Origin: Lachnospiraceae bacterium UBA7050
GTDB lineage: Bacteria > Bacillota > Clostridia > Lachnospirales > Lachnospiraceae
Assembly: GCA_002493905.1 (NCBI GenBank)
Contig: DLAJ01000003.1
Span: forward strand, 1-63,242
Direction: 5' to 3'
DNA: 63,242 bases
Each line of letters starts with the position of its first letter. Positions within the stretch are counted from its first letter, which is position 1. A program made the translations under genes and the position numbers. Below, in pieces: positions 23,334-32,090 of the stretch. The notes below the pieces were generated by a model. That model saw only the letters and a list, made by a program, of their open reading frames with translations, did not search any database and was not told where the DNA came from.

Positions 23334-25356
23334 ATAACCGTTCAAACACCGGCATATACTCGATCGGCGCATCCACGGTGACGGTCTGACCGCCCTCATA
23401 GACTTCGCCTGTCGAAGTCAGTTTCCACTTGCCGGACGGAAGATAAACGTCACGTTTCCACTCGTTTAAGTGCAGGATCGGTGCAACGAGATAGCTGCTG
23501 CCGAACATATACTGATCCTGAAGCTCCCAGCACTTCGCATCATCGGGGAATTCATAGAACATTGCCCGAAGAAGCGGGGAGCCGTTCGTATGCGCTTCCT
23601 CATAGAGCTGTCTGATATAGTCATGCATAGCGATGCGGACGTCGTAGTATTTTTTCATGATCGCATAGTTGTCTTCGCCGTAGCTCCACAGCTCGTTCGG
23701 CTGACCGGTGTGGAGATAGCCGCCGCCCCAGTCCCTGTCGTCAAGAGGCGGAATCGTGTACGGACCGCGGTCCCCGTGCATGCGCAGTACAGGAGAATAA
23801 ACCGCAAACTGATACCAGCGGATTAAAAGCTGCCTAAAATCGTTGTCATTCACATCGTCCGTCATAAACCCGCCGATGTCCGTCGTCCACCACGGAATGC
23901 CGGCAAGTCCCATATTCAGACCGCACTGAATCTGATCGGCAAACGCCTCGAACGTACTCGGCACGTCGCCCGACCAGACAACATTGCCGTATTTTTGCGA
24001 ACCTGCCCATGCGCAGCGCAGGAGATTGACAACCGTATCGCTGCCGGACGCTTTCATGCCGTCATAGAAGGCACGGCTGTAAAGCTGCGGATAGAGATTG
24101 CTGACGGCAAGCGCGGGACCTTCGCTGTAGCGATAGTTTTCAAAATCGTATACGCCATAATCCGGTTCGGAATTGTCGAGCCAGAATGCGTCGATGCCAT
24201 AATCGTAATAATTCTTTTTACATACATCCCAGATATATTTTCTGGTCTCGGGATTAAATGGATCGATCTCCACACAGTCGCCCTGATAATCATAGGTCTG
24301 CGCTGCGCCGCGTTCCGTGCGGATGAGAAGTCCTTTTTCCATCATAGGATAGAAGTTCTCGCTCTTGCGGTCAACGGAAGGCCATACGGAAACAATGACT
24401 TTAATGCCCATGGAATGCAGCTCGTCCACCATAGCTTTCGGGTCGGGCCAGTATTTCTCGTCGAATTTCCAGTCGCCCTGTACCGTCCAGTGGAAGAAGT
24501 CGATGACGATCTGATCGATCTTGATGCCTTCCTTCTGATATTGTCTTGCAACACTCAGCACTTCCTCCTGCGTGCGGTAGCGCAGTTTGCACTGCCATAA
24601 GCCCATCAGGTCTTCCGGGAACATTTCGGCGCGTCCTGTTACAGCGGTATAGTTCTCAAGAATCTGCTTTGGGGTGTCCGCCGCGGTGATCCAGTAATCC
24701 ATTTCTTTTGTGGAGCGCGCAATCCATTCATAATAGTTCTTTCCAAAGGTAACGCGGCCAACGGCGGGATTGTTCCATAAGAATCCGTAACCGAGTGAAG
24801 AAACCGTGAACGGCACGGAAATCTGGGAATTGCGCTGCGCCAGCTCCAGGACGCAGCCTTTTAAGTCCATGCAGTCCTGCTGGTACTGTCCCATGCCGAA
24901 CAATTTTTCCTCTTTATTGCTCTCGAATTTCAGATTCAGAGAGTATTCGCTTCCGCCGATGACGCCTTTCCATTCGCGGTTTACTAATTTCAGACAGCGG
25001 CTTTCTTTGGAAAGCGTTCCGCCGTAGCTTCTGAAATATTCGCGCAGCAGCATCTGGTCGTCCCGGTAGAATGTGATAATCCCTACAAAATTCACGGTTG
25101 CCTTGATGCGGCCGTTTGTGATTGTCGCAAGCGTCTGCCTGTCAACGCCGCCGTAGGCGTTCGGCGTTACTTCCTCCGTCATCGTAACCTGCGCATGGCA
25201 TACTGCAGGCGTCTCTGTCAGTGCCCAGTCTTTTCCGGTAAACTGAGCGGACATGGAAGCGCGGACGCGGAGCGAATCGTTACCCCATGCTTCGATTCGC
25301 AGCGTCTCGCCGCCATGATGGCAGACAAGCGCGCCGTTGTCGTTTTCAAACCTCAT
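23332..25356 (-). CDS. GH31 alpha-glycosidase (alpha-xylosidase/alpha-glucosidase type)
   Basis: A 674-residue glycoside hydrolase family 31 enzyme. The N-terminal beta-sandwich (1-240) precedes a TIM barrel with the catalytic nucleophile Asp in AFWLDNSEPDYG (about residue 392) and the acid/base Asp in VVWSGDVPSTFEAF (about residue 462); MHGDRGPY is the following conserved loop. DFFHWTVQGDWKFDEKYWPDP resembles the E. coli YicI alpha-xylosidase group, and the domain order fits. No signal peptide, so it acts on imported oligosaccharides in the cytoplasm. Whether the substrate is alpha-xylosyl or alpha-glucosyl is not certain. It stands alone, without a sugar transporter nearby. Confidence 0.9.
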   Translation of the reverse strand: MRFENDNGALVCHHGGETLRIEAWGNDSLRVRASMSAQFTGKDWALTETPAVCHAQVTMTEEVTPNAYGGVDRQTLATITNGRIKATVNFVGIITFYRDDQMLLREYFRSYGGTLSKESRCLKLVNREWKGVIGGSEYSLNLKFESNKEEKLFGMGQYQQDCMDLKGCVLELAQRNSQISVPFTVSSLGYGFLWNNPAVGRVTFGKNYYEWIARSTKEMDYWITAADTPKQILENYTAVTGRAEMFPEDLMGLWQCKLRYRTQEEVLSVARQYQKEGIKIDQIVIDFFHWTVQGDWKFDEKYWPDPKAMVDELHSMGIKVIVSVWPSVDRKSENFYPMMEKGLLIRTERGAAQTYDYQGDCVEIDPFNPETRKYIWDVCKKNYYDYGIDAFWLDNSEPDYGVYDFENYRYSEGPALAVSNLYPQLYSRAFYDGMKASGSDTVVNLLRCAWAGSQKYGNVVWSGDVPSTFEAFADQIQCGLNMGLAGIPWWTTDIGGFMTDDVNDNDFRQLLIRWYQFAVYSPVLRMHGDRGPYTIPPLDDRDWGGGYLHTGQPNELWSYGEDNYAIMKKYYDVRIAMHDYIRQLYEEAHTNGSPLLRAMFYEFPDDAKCWELQDQYMFGSSYLVAPILHLNEWKRDVYLPSGKWKLTSTGEVYEGGQTVTVDAPIEYMPVFERL

Positions 25357-25526
25357 ATTGAACCCTCCTGATACTTATTGTTTTTTGCATGTCCCCCCTG
25401 TGGATGGAAGCGTTCTGAAACAATGTGCCGGTTCAGCGATACGCTGGAGCGGCATGATTTTCTGCACGCAGGAATCCGCGGGAGTGCTTAGGTTCTATCA
25501 TACTACGGAACGGGCAATATTTCCAG

Positions 25527-25602
25527 TTCATTTATGAACTTTTCATTTATGAACTTTTCATTTATGAACTTTTCATTTATGAACTTTTCATTCTATGAAC
25601 TT
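25527..25602 (+). repeat. 15-bp tandem repeats upstream of GH31
   Basis: Four perfect copies of TTCATTTATGAACTT (25527-25586) and a fifth with one insertion (25587-25602); a further degenerate piece (CTATGAACTTTTTG) lies near 25623. Each unit holds the inverted repeat TTCAT-tt-ATGAA. They lie 170-245 bases before the GH31 start, in a 510-base gene-free stretch that otherwise shows only the promoter at 25681. Confidence 0.9.
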
Positions 25603-25680
25603 ATTGGATGACAAACTTTTTAGCCTATGAACTTTTTGTCACGAATTTTTGACTACGCGTAAAAACGAGGGGGAAAAGAA

Positions 25681-25709
25681 TTGTTTTTTTATGACAGGTA
25701 ACGTATAAT
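25681..25709 (+). promoter_or_regulatory. Promoter for the DegV gene
   Basis: TTGTTT (25681-25686), a 17-base spacer and TATAAT (25704-25709). The leader to the DegV start at 25867 is about 150 bases. Confidence 0.6.
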
Positions 25710-25866
25710 AAAACCGTCCTGATGCGTACGCTTATTTTACAGCACTTATTGGCCCTTTTGTGATGATTTTTGTAACATGCGGCAGATGGGAAAATGTCTC
25801 ACAGAAAAAACGGAAAGAAAGTTCAATATGCCGGGCGGCATCAGAGACAGGAAAGAAGGGAAGCAT

Positions 25867-26721
25867 ATGGTACGGATTATAGCAGACAGTACCTGCGATC
25901 TGTCGCAGGAGCTTTTGGAGACCTATCACATCGCAATTTTACCTCTTCACATTCTTCTGGGCGAAGAGGAATATGAGGATGGAAAAGACATCAGACCGGA
26001 GGAAATCTACCGGTGGTCCGATGAACACGGTACAACGCCGGGAACGTCGGCGCCTTCCATGGATAGTGCACTGCGGCTGTACGGGCAAGTGTATACAGAG
26101 GGCAGCGAACTTATCTGTTTTTCCATATCGGGGCAGATGTCCACATCCGGAAACGTCATGCGGCTTGCCGCAGAGGAAATGGGAATTGCGGACAAGGTAT
26201 TTGTGATCGACTCTGAGAACCTTTCCACAGGAATCGGGCATCTGGTAGTGGAGGCTGCGATCATGGCTGCTGAGGGGAAGCGCGCGGAGGAGATCGTAAA
26301 AAGAATTGAGGTTTTGAGACCGCTTGTGCGCGCAAGTTTTGTCGTGGATACGCTTGTGTATCTGCACAGGGGCGGAAGATGCAGCGGTCTTGCGGCGATG
26401 CTTGGCACGACGCTCCATCTGCATCCGATGATCGTGGTCGAGAATGGTAAGATGCACAGCACGAAGAAGTACCGGGGCAGTCTTGAAAAAGCGCTGGCGG
26501 CTTATGCAAAAGACTTAGAGCCTGCCATGAGAAAGGCAAAGCGGGACAGGGTGTTTATCACCCATTCGGGATGTGATGCGGAGACGGTGCAGATGGTACG
26601 GGATTTTTTAGAAAGTCTGGGGATTTTCCGGGAGATTCTGGAGACGAGGGCGGGAGGCGTTGTTTCCAGCCATTGCGGTCCGGGGACGTTAGGCATTCTG
26701 TTTATAGCGGATGCGGAATAG
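25867..26721 (+). CDS. DegV-family fatty acid-binding protein (FakB-like)
   Basis: A 284-residue cytoplasmic protein of the DegV/EDD fold that binds a fatty acid and presents it to the kinase FakA. Typical parts: VRIIADSTCDLS at the N-terminus, a middle with PGTSAPS and FSISGQMSTSGNV, SENLSTGIGHLV and the C-terminal AGGVVSSHCGPGTLGILF. Ser and Thr residues that bind the carboxylate in FakB (in TSAPS and ISGQMS) are present. The start at 25867 is chosen because GAAGGGAAGC precedes it and the family starts here. No fakA gene lies in the window. Confidence 0.9.
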   Translation: MVRIIADSTCDLSQELLETYHIAILPLHILLGEEEYEDGKDIRPEEIYRWSDEHGTTPGTSAPSMDSALRLYGQVYTEGSELICFSISGQMSTSGNVMRLAAEEMGIADKVFVIDSENLSTGIGHLVVEAAIMAAEGKRAEEIVKRIEVLRPLVRASFVVDTLVYLHRGGRCSGLAAMLGTTLHLHPMIVVENGKMHSTKKYRGSLEKALAAYAKDLEPAMRKAKRDRVFITHSGCDAETVQMVRDFLESLGIFREILETRAGGVVSSHCGPGTLGILFIADAE

Positions 26722-26766
26722 GGCAGAGTATGCTTACGCAAAGAGATTTCGGATGGGAAGGCGTAT

Positions 26767-26841
26767 AGATTGAAAAATCAAAGATTTTTCATTTTCGATT
26801 TAAGCAGTATCGCAAGCTTTGCCTGCGATATGCAAGGGGAT
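26767..26841 (+). repeat. Dispersed hairpin element, copy 2
   Basis: A 75-base copy of 11227-11301, without gaps, containing the hairpin TCGCAAG-ctttg-CCTGCGA with one mismatch. Its end, GCAAGGGGAT, is the ribosome site of the gene starting at 26846. Confidence 0.75.
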
Positions 26842-26845
26842 CAGT

Positions 26846-28033
26846 ATGAGCAAATATAGCATTATTACCCTCAGACAGAAACCGGAATATAGAGACATGG
26901 CGGCGGGATGGTTCCATGAGAAATGGAACATCCCGCTTGACGCATATACTGCGAGCATGGACTGCTGCTTAAAGGGCGGCGCGGCGGTTCCTGAGTGGTA
27001 TCTGGTATTGCATGGGAATACGATGATTGCCGGTGCGGGCGTGATCGAAAATGACTTTCATGACCGGAAAGATTTAACGCCGAATGTCTGTGCGGTCTAT
27101 GTGGAGGAGGCTTACCGGAATCGCGGGATTGCGGGAGAGCTGCTTGACTTTATCTGTAAAGACATGAGGGAGCATGGAATCGCGACGCTGTATCTTGTGA
27201 CCGACCATATTGGTTTTTATGAGCGTTACGGCTGGGAGTATTTATGTATGGTGCAGGGCGACGGCGAGCCCGATATGACACGGATGTATGTGCATCGGAG
27301 CAGGATGGATGATATTTTTGAGCAGGTAGAAAAAAATATGGACGGTCTCGTTGAAAAATGTGTCGACTGGACTTCATGTGCTGCCGGAGAACAGCTTCAG
27401 GCTGCAAGAGCAGGGAAGCCGGGACTGAAGTTTTTTGACAGGGATGTACCGGAAGAGTGGTTGAAAGAGATTCGGGGGAAAAAGGTTCTTTGTCTGGCGG
27501 GCGCGGGCGGCTTACAGGCGCCGCTGCTCGCATGCGCAGGTGCGGAAGTGACGGTTCTTGATCTTTCAAACAAAATGCTGGATAAGGACAGGGAGATTGC
27601 AAAGCGTGAAAATTTGCAAATGAGAATCATAAAGGGAAATATGTGCGATCTGTCCATGTTTGAAGACGGCGTTTTTGATTATATCATAAACCCGCCTTCG
27701 CTCATGTATGTCCCCGATGTGGGTGTCGTGTTTAGAGAGTGCTTCCGCGTGCTGCGCCGCGGGGGTGTATTTATTATGATGGCGCCGAGTCCGGTCAATT
27801 ACCTGTGTGATCATGTGGAGGATAAAGACGGCGGATACTACAAAGCCGTGCATAGAATGCCGTTCTGCTCGAAAGATCATGATGATTCGGATTGGATCGA
27901 GTATGGACATACGATGGAAGAATACCTGGGAGGTCTGACCGCATGCGGTCTGCTGATTAACGGATACATGGAATGTCAGATGAAGGATATTACGGAACTG
28001 TACTTTATGGTACGGGCGGTAAAGAATGTATGA
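26846..28033 (+). CDS. Fusion of a GNAT acetyltransferase and a class I SAM methyltransferase
   Basis: A 395-residue protein with two enzyme domains. Residues about 1-150 are a GNAT N-acetyltransferase (VYVEEAYRNRGIAGELLDF is the acetyl-CoA loop; FYERYGWEYLCM its end). After a linker, about 195-395 form a Rossmann-type methyltransferase: VLCLAGAGGLQAPLLACAGAEVTVLDLS is the SAM-binding motif I-II, FDYIINPPSLMYV motif IV and RECFRVLRRGGVFIMMAP motif V-VI. The first domain may modify the same small molecule that the second methylates. The start follows a dispersed hairpin element that supplies the ribosome site. It lies alone between DegV and a HAD gene; substrate unknown. Confidence 0.88.
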   Translation: MSKYSIITLRQKPEYRDMAAGWFHEKWNIPLDAYTASMDCCLKGGAAVPEWYLVLHGNTMIAGAGVIENDFHDRKDLTPNVCAVYVEEAYRNRGIAGELLDFICKDMREHGIATLYLVTDHIGFYERYGWEYLCMVQGDGEPDMTRMYVHRSRMDDIFEQVEKNMDGLVEKCVDWTSCAAGEQLQAARAGKPGLKFFDRDVPEEWLKEIRGKKVLCLAGAGGLQAPLLACAGAEVTVLDLSNKMLDKDREIAKRENLQMRIIKGNMCDLSMFEDGVFDYIINPPSLMYVPDVGVVFRECFRVLRRGGVFIMMAPSPVNYLCDHVEDKDGGYYKAVHRMPFCSKDHDDSDWIEYGHTMEEYLGGLTACGLLINGYMECQMKDITELYFMVRAVKNV

Positions 28034-28119
28034 CGGGAACAGCCGGACGGGAGTAGAAATAAAACAGGAACTATCGGGCGGGAACAGGAATAAAACGGGC
28101 ATTACAGAGGAGAAAAAGG

Positions 28120-28995
28120 ATGAAGACACTGTATGTATCGGATTTGGACGGCACGCTGCTTGGAAGCAATGAAAGGACGAGCGATCTTACAAACCGGACG
28201 ATCAATGCGCTTGTGGCGGACGGAATGCTTTTTTCCTATGCGACTGCGCGCTCTTATATAACGGCGCACAAAGTGACGCGGGGACTTAACGCACAGATTC
28301 CGGTGATCATCTATAACGGTGCGTTTATCCGTGACCAGGTCAGCGGGAAAATTCTGCTGTCCAGTTATTTTGAGGGCGCGGAAGCATTTGCGCAGGAATT
28401 GTTTGAGGCGGACGTGTACCCGCTTGTGTACGCGATGCTTCCGTCAGAGAAATGCCGGGCTGAATTTCAAGAGAAGATTCAAACTGGATTTCAGGAGAGA
28501 GTTCAAGAAAAATTTTCTTATATGCCTGCCCGTGTCAACGACGGGATGCGCCGCTTCCTCGACATGAGGAAAGGGGATGTAAGAGAACGGCGGGTTCAGA
28601 GCAGGGAGGAATTACTGGAAGGGCGCATTTTTTATTTTACCTGCATTGATGAACGCGAAAAGCTGGCGCCGCTTTATGAACGCTATAGGGAAAACTATCA
28701 TTGTGTATTTTCGCAGGAAATTTATACAAAGGCTTGGTTTTTGGAGATCATGCCGCTTGAGACGTCCAAAGCAAACGCAGTTCTGCGGCTCAAAGAATAC
28801 CTTGGCTGCGACAGGGTCGTAGCGTTTGGCGACCATTATAATGATCTGGATATGTTTCAGATTGCGGATGAGGCGTATGCCGTGGAAAACGCAGTGGGCG
28901 AGCTCAAGGCAGCGGCAACTGGTGTGATCGCTTCAAACGACGACGACGGGGTTGCGCGTTTTCTGCTCGAACGTCTGAAAAAAGAAAAAAAGTAG
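28120..28995 (+). CDS. HAD-IIB (Cof-type) phosphatase
   Basis: A 291-residue cytoplasmic hydrolase of the Cof family. Catalytic motif YVSDLDGTLLG at residues 5-15, motif II around FSYATARS, a C2-type cap, the Lys of motif III in TSKANAVLRLKEYLG and motif IV AFGDHYNDLDMF are all intact. The cap holds an unusual run of near-repeats (EFQEKIQ, GFQERVQ, EKF), perhaps from a local duplication. ACAGAGGAG precedes the start. The 85 bases before it contain two imperfect copies of an AATAAAAC-containing unit. Substrate is probably a sugar phosphate or pyridoxal phosphate; unknown. Confidence 0.9.
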   Translation: MKTLYVSDLDGTLLGSNERTSDLTNRTINALVADGMLFSYATARSYITAHKVTRGLNAQIPVIIYNGAFIRDQVSGKILLSSYFEGAEAFAQELFEADVYPLVYAMLPSEKCRAEFQEKIQTGFQERVQEKFSYMPARVNDGMRRFLDMRKGDVRERRVQSREELLEGRIFYFTCIDEREKLAPLYERYRENYHCVFSQEIYTKAWFLEIMPLETSKANAVLRLKEYLGCDRVVAFGDHYNDLDMFQIADEAYAVENAVGELKAAATGVIASNDDDGVARFLLERLKKEKK

Positions 28996-29024
28996 ACCGG
29001 CTTTCTGACCGATCTATTTTTTTC
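28993..29024 (+). terminator. Bidirectional terminator
   Basis: TAGACCGG pairs with CCGATCTA (one mismatch), followed by a run of seven T. On the minus strand A-rich sequence gives the matching T-run for the convergent MFS gene. Confidence 0.7.
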
Positions 29025-29046
29025 CATAGTCTATTTTACAGACCAT

Positions 29047-30246
29047 CTATGACGGAGTTTTCTTCTTCTGATTCTTGTTTATGCTTCCAAGTATCAGGAG
29101 GGAGACGATCAAAACCAACGGAAAGATACATCCCGCAAGCATCCCTTTTTGCAGGCTGCTGCCTGTGTGCTGTGTAACCATGCCGACCAGTCCCGGACCA
29201 AACGCTCCACCTAAGTCCCCTGCGGTCGCAAGAAGCGCGAACATAGCGGTTCCGCCGCCGGGAAGACGCTTTGAACAGATGCTGATCGTGCCGGGCCACA
29301 TGATGCCGACGGAAAAGCCGCATATCATACAGCCGGTCAATCCCAAAACAGGGCTGGCAGATAAGGAAGCCAGCAGATAGCATAACAGGCACAGACAGCC
29401 CGAACCGATCATGAATTTCATAAGATTCAGTTTGTCGCCGCTTTTTCCGAACAGGACGCGGCTGATGCCCATCGTTACGGCAAACATACAGGGTCCGGCG
29501 AGATCGCCCATTGCTTTGGAAAGTCCCAGAGCCGATTCCGCAAAAGCGGAAGCCCATTGCGCCATTGCCAGCTCCGACGCGCCGGCGCATACCATGAGGA
29601 TCAGGGAAATCCAAAACAACGGGACCTGAAACAGCCTGTTAATTTTCATGCCCCTGCCGTCTTTTACGGGATGTTCGATCGGACATGTCGCAAAGTTGTA
29701 AATATTATAAAGCGGGATGAGCGCCCAGATGCAGGCAAGCCACTTCCAGCTGCCGATGCCGAAGACGGCAAAAAATAAAGTGGACAAAAGGATGACGGCA
29801 ACCGAACCCCAGCAGTAAAAAGAATGCAGCAGACTCATGGCGGCTTCTTTGTGTTCAAAAGGGCAGGCTTCCACAATCGGGCTTCCCAATACTTCGATCA
29901 GACCGCTTCCGACTGCATAGATCATGACACTGACAATGATGCCGGTTAAAGGACTTGGTAAAATGTCGGGCAGAAACGCAAGTCCGGTCAGCCCTGCAGC
30001 CGCACATAATTCGGAAGCAACCACGCATTTCCGGTATCCGATGCGGTCCACAAAATAAGAGCAGAAAATATCCACAGCCAGCTGAGTCAGAAAGAATACT
30101 GTGGAGATCAGAGCGATTTTCCCCAGCGGTATCTGGTAGTCATGATGAAATTTCAAAAAAAGCAGCGGAGCAAAATTCGCAGAGATTGCCTGTGTGATAA
30201 AACCGAGATAGCATGCGGTTAACGTTTTTTTATAATTGTTGACCAT
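29047..30246 (-). CDS. MFS transporter
   Basis: A 399-residue membrane transporter with about 12 helices. The MFS loop 2-3 signature is recognisable as DRIGYRKCVVASE (about residue 66), and the second half repeats a similar pattern (GKSGDKLNLMKF). The start at 30246 follows AGAGAGG and begins MVNNYKKTLTACYLGF, normal for sugar or fucose-permease-like MFS proteins; the longer ORF would run into the promoter region. It is divergently paired with the AraC gene at 30367, 120 bases away, which probably controls it. Substrate cannot be told, a sugar or its derivative is plausible. Confidence 0.88.
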   Translation of the reverse strand: MVNNYKKTLTACYLGFITQAISANFAPLLFLKFHHDYQIPLGKIALISTVFFLTQLAVDIFCSYFVDRIGYRKCVVASELCAAAGLTGLAFLPDILPSPLTGIIVSVMIYAVGSGLIEVLGSPIVEACPFEHKEAAMSLLHSFYCWGSVAVILLSTLFFAVFGIGSWKWLACIWALIPLYNIYNFATCPIEHPVKDGRGMKINRLFQVPLFWISLILMVCAGASELAMAQWASAFAESALGLSKAMGDLAGPCMFAVTMGISRVLFGKSGDKLNLMKFMIGSGCLCLLCYLLASLSASPVLGLTGCMICGFSVGIMWPGTISICSKRLPGGGTAMFALLATAGDLGGAFGPGLVGMVTQHTGSSLQKGMLAGCIFPLVLIVSLLILGSINKNQKKKTPS

Positions 30247-30366
30247 GTTGACGATTCCTCTCTTTTGTTCTGAATCATAAATGGCATTATATCTTGCGAA
30301 TACATGGTTATCAATGCAATATTTCGGAATATTATGATACAATATCGGAAAGAGGGATGATTTTGA

Positions 30367-31266
30367 ATGGGAAATTCCACGGAGTGCGGCAAGACGATAA
30401 CGGATGAATCACTGAGAGAGACAGTACGGCACGGAAATGAAGAATATCCGTTTCAATATTATCTGGAAGATATCTGGCAGTTTGATTTCCACTGTATCGA
30501 CTGGCACTGGCATCCGGAAGTGGAGCTGGTATTGATTCAAAAAGGAACGGTGCAGTTTCTGGTCGGCAGCGACAGGCATGTGCTGGAAGCCGGAACGGGA
30601 ATGTTTATCAACTCTCAGGTAATTCATAGGTTTGAGTCGGAAGAAAGCGCGGTCATTCCGAATATTGTGTTTTCACCGCTGCTGCTCGCGCCGGAGGAAA
30701 GTCTGCTTTATCGGAAATATATCAAACCGGTTTTACATTCTTCTGTAAAGTATTTGTTGTTTTCCCCGTCTGAACCGGAACAGAGAGAAAAGCTGGACAC
30801 GCTGACGGAAGTGCTTGCCCTTCAGGAATCGGAACACGGAAATGAGATTCAGACGGTGGAACTGCTTTTGAAACTGTGGAGAATGATCTATGAAGCAGTT
30901 GATATAACGGAGGCGGTTCCGGAGACGCGTTCTTCTGTGCGGACGCAGGCGCAGCTTCAGATTATGATGCAGTATATCCATAAACATTATGCGGAACAGA
31001 TTACATTGGAGGATATTGCACAGACTGTTATGCTGAGTAAAAGCAGTGTATTAAAGTTGTTCCAAAAGAATCTCCGCACTTCGCCGGTCAATTATCTGAT
31101 AGATTACCGGTTAAAGCGTGCGGCGAGGCTGCTTGCAACGACGGAAAATAGTATTCTTTCGATTGCGGGGGATACAGGGTTTGAGAATGCCGGCTATTTT
31201 TGCCGTAAATTTAAGGAACGATTCGGACTGACGCCCGGCGGATACAGAAAAAGTACAGAAAAGTGA
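30367..31266 (+). CDS. AraC-family regulator with cupin N-terminus
   Basis: A 299-residue regulator. Residues about 25-110 form an AraC-type cupin (DFHCIDWHWHPEVELVLIQKGTVQFLV, then GTGMFINSQVIHRFESE) that binds a small ligand. The C-terminal 100 residues carry two helix-turn-helices (ITLEDIAQTVMLSKSSVLKLFQKNL and the signature ILSIAGDTGFENAGYFCRKFKERFGLTPGGYRK). GAAAGAGGG precedes the start. The intergenic space to the MFS gene contains an inverted repeat (AATATT-tcgg-AATATT near 30321), a possible site. Likely sugar-dependent activator of the transporter. Confidence 0.9.
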   Translation: MGNSTECGKTITDESLRETVRHGNEEYPFQYYLEDIWQFDFHCIDWHWHPEVELVLIQKGTVQFLVGSDRHVLEAGTGMFINSQVIHRFESEESAVIPNIVFSPLLLAPEESLLYRKYIKPVLHSSVKYLLFSPSEPEQREKLDTLTEVLALQESEHGNEIQTVELLLKLWRMIYEAVDITEAVPETRSSVRTQAQLQIMMQYIHKHYAEQITLEDIAQTVMLSKSSVLKLFQKNLRTSPVNYLIDYRLKRAARLLATTENSILSIAGDTGFENAGYFCRKFKERFGLTPGGYRKSTEK

Positions 31267-31325
31267 ACGGCTGGGACTGTGTCAGCAGACAGGGACAGCG
31301 GAGGGGGAAAAGCAGGCGGGAGCGG

Positions 31326-32006
31326 TCATTGTTCAATATGTGCGTATAGCCGCTCAGCATTGTTTTCATAAACGGCGCGCATTTCCGATAACAGGTCCTG
31401 GTAATAGCGCGCAGCCGCGTCCTGTCTCGTCTTTGCAAGGCGTGCCCCTTCTTTTGTAAAAAAGTGGTCGTAAATTGTCTCCAGTTTATATTTATACTCC
31501 TGAAAAAAAGAAGGGTCTGTATCTGTCGTTCCGTCCAGCACGGAGCCATCCCGTGCAAGTGTATAGAGCGGTTCGCCGACAATCCCTTTATAGAGCAGGG
31601 TCCGTGCAATGCCGATCGCACCGCAGACGTCGAGTTTATCGGCGTCAAACAGAATTTTTGCTTCGATGGTGGAGGGGGGATTCTGTTTCCTGTAGCGGTG
31701 GGAACGGATGCAGTCACAAACCGTTTTTGTAAAGTTTTCGGAAAAGCCGTGTCCGGACAAAAAAGAAAATGCCTTATCGGCGCCGACATCGGCGTGATTG
31801 AGGCGTGGGTCCGCAAATTGTTCGGACCTTCCGATATCGTGCAGAAGGCAGGCGCAGATCAGGACATCATAATTGACGTCCAGCTCCGTTTCTGCAATGG
31901 CAAGGGCCGTATATAATACCCTGTAAATATGCTCTTTATCATGTGCACTGTCCTTCATGCAGGAGCGCATATAGTCTTCTAAAAGCGAATAAGTGCTGCT
32001 TGTCAT
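31326..32006 (-). CDS. HD-domain phosphohydrolase
   Basis: A 226-residue cytoplasmic protein of the YedJ/YpgQ-like HD group. Metal ligands are seen as H22 in SAHDKEH, H-D in LLHDIGR (about residue 55), and the later Asp in FDADKLD; NHADVGADKAF and IRSHRYR complete the pattern. Such enzymes hydrolyse nucleotide phosphates or similar. The start at 32006 begins MTSSTYSLLEDYM. It follows asnA in the same direction after 85 bases and could share its transcript. The actual substrate is unknown. Confidence 0.85.
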   Translation of the reverse strand: MTSSTYSLLEDYMRSCMKDSAHDKEHIYRVLYTALAIAETELDVNYDVLICACLLHDIGRSEQFADPRLNHADVGADKAFSFLSGHGFSENFTKTVCDCIRSHRYRKQNPPSTIEAKILFDADKLDVCGAIGIARTLLYKGIVGEPLYTLARDGSVLDGTTDTDPSFFQEYKYKLETIYDHFFTKEGARLAKTRQDAAARYYQDLLSEMRAVYENNAERLYAHIEQ

Positions 32007-32090
32007 TTTAATTCTCCATATCAGAGCGGTTTACTGCGGTTCAAACAGATCCTAAAAGAACACAAAGCATATCTGATGAATCATGGTTTT

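Noticed and set aside
23995..24600. A 201-codon plus-strand ORF inside the GH31 gene
   Set aside because: It is antisense to the catalytic TIM barrel, has low-quality composition and no ribosome site.
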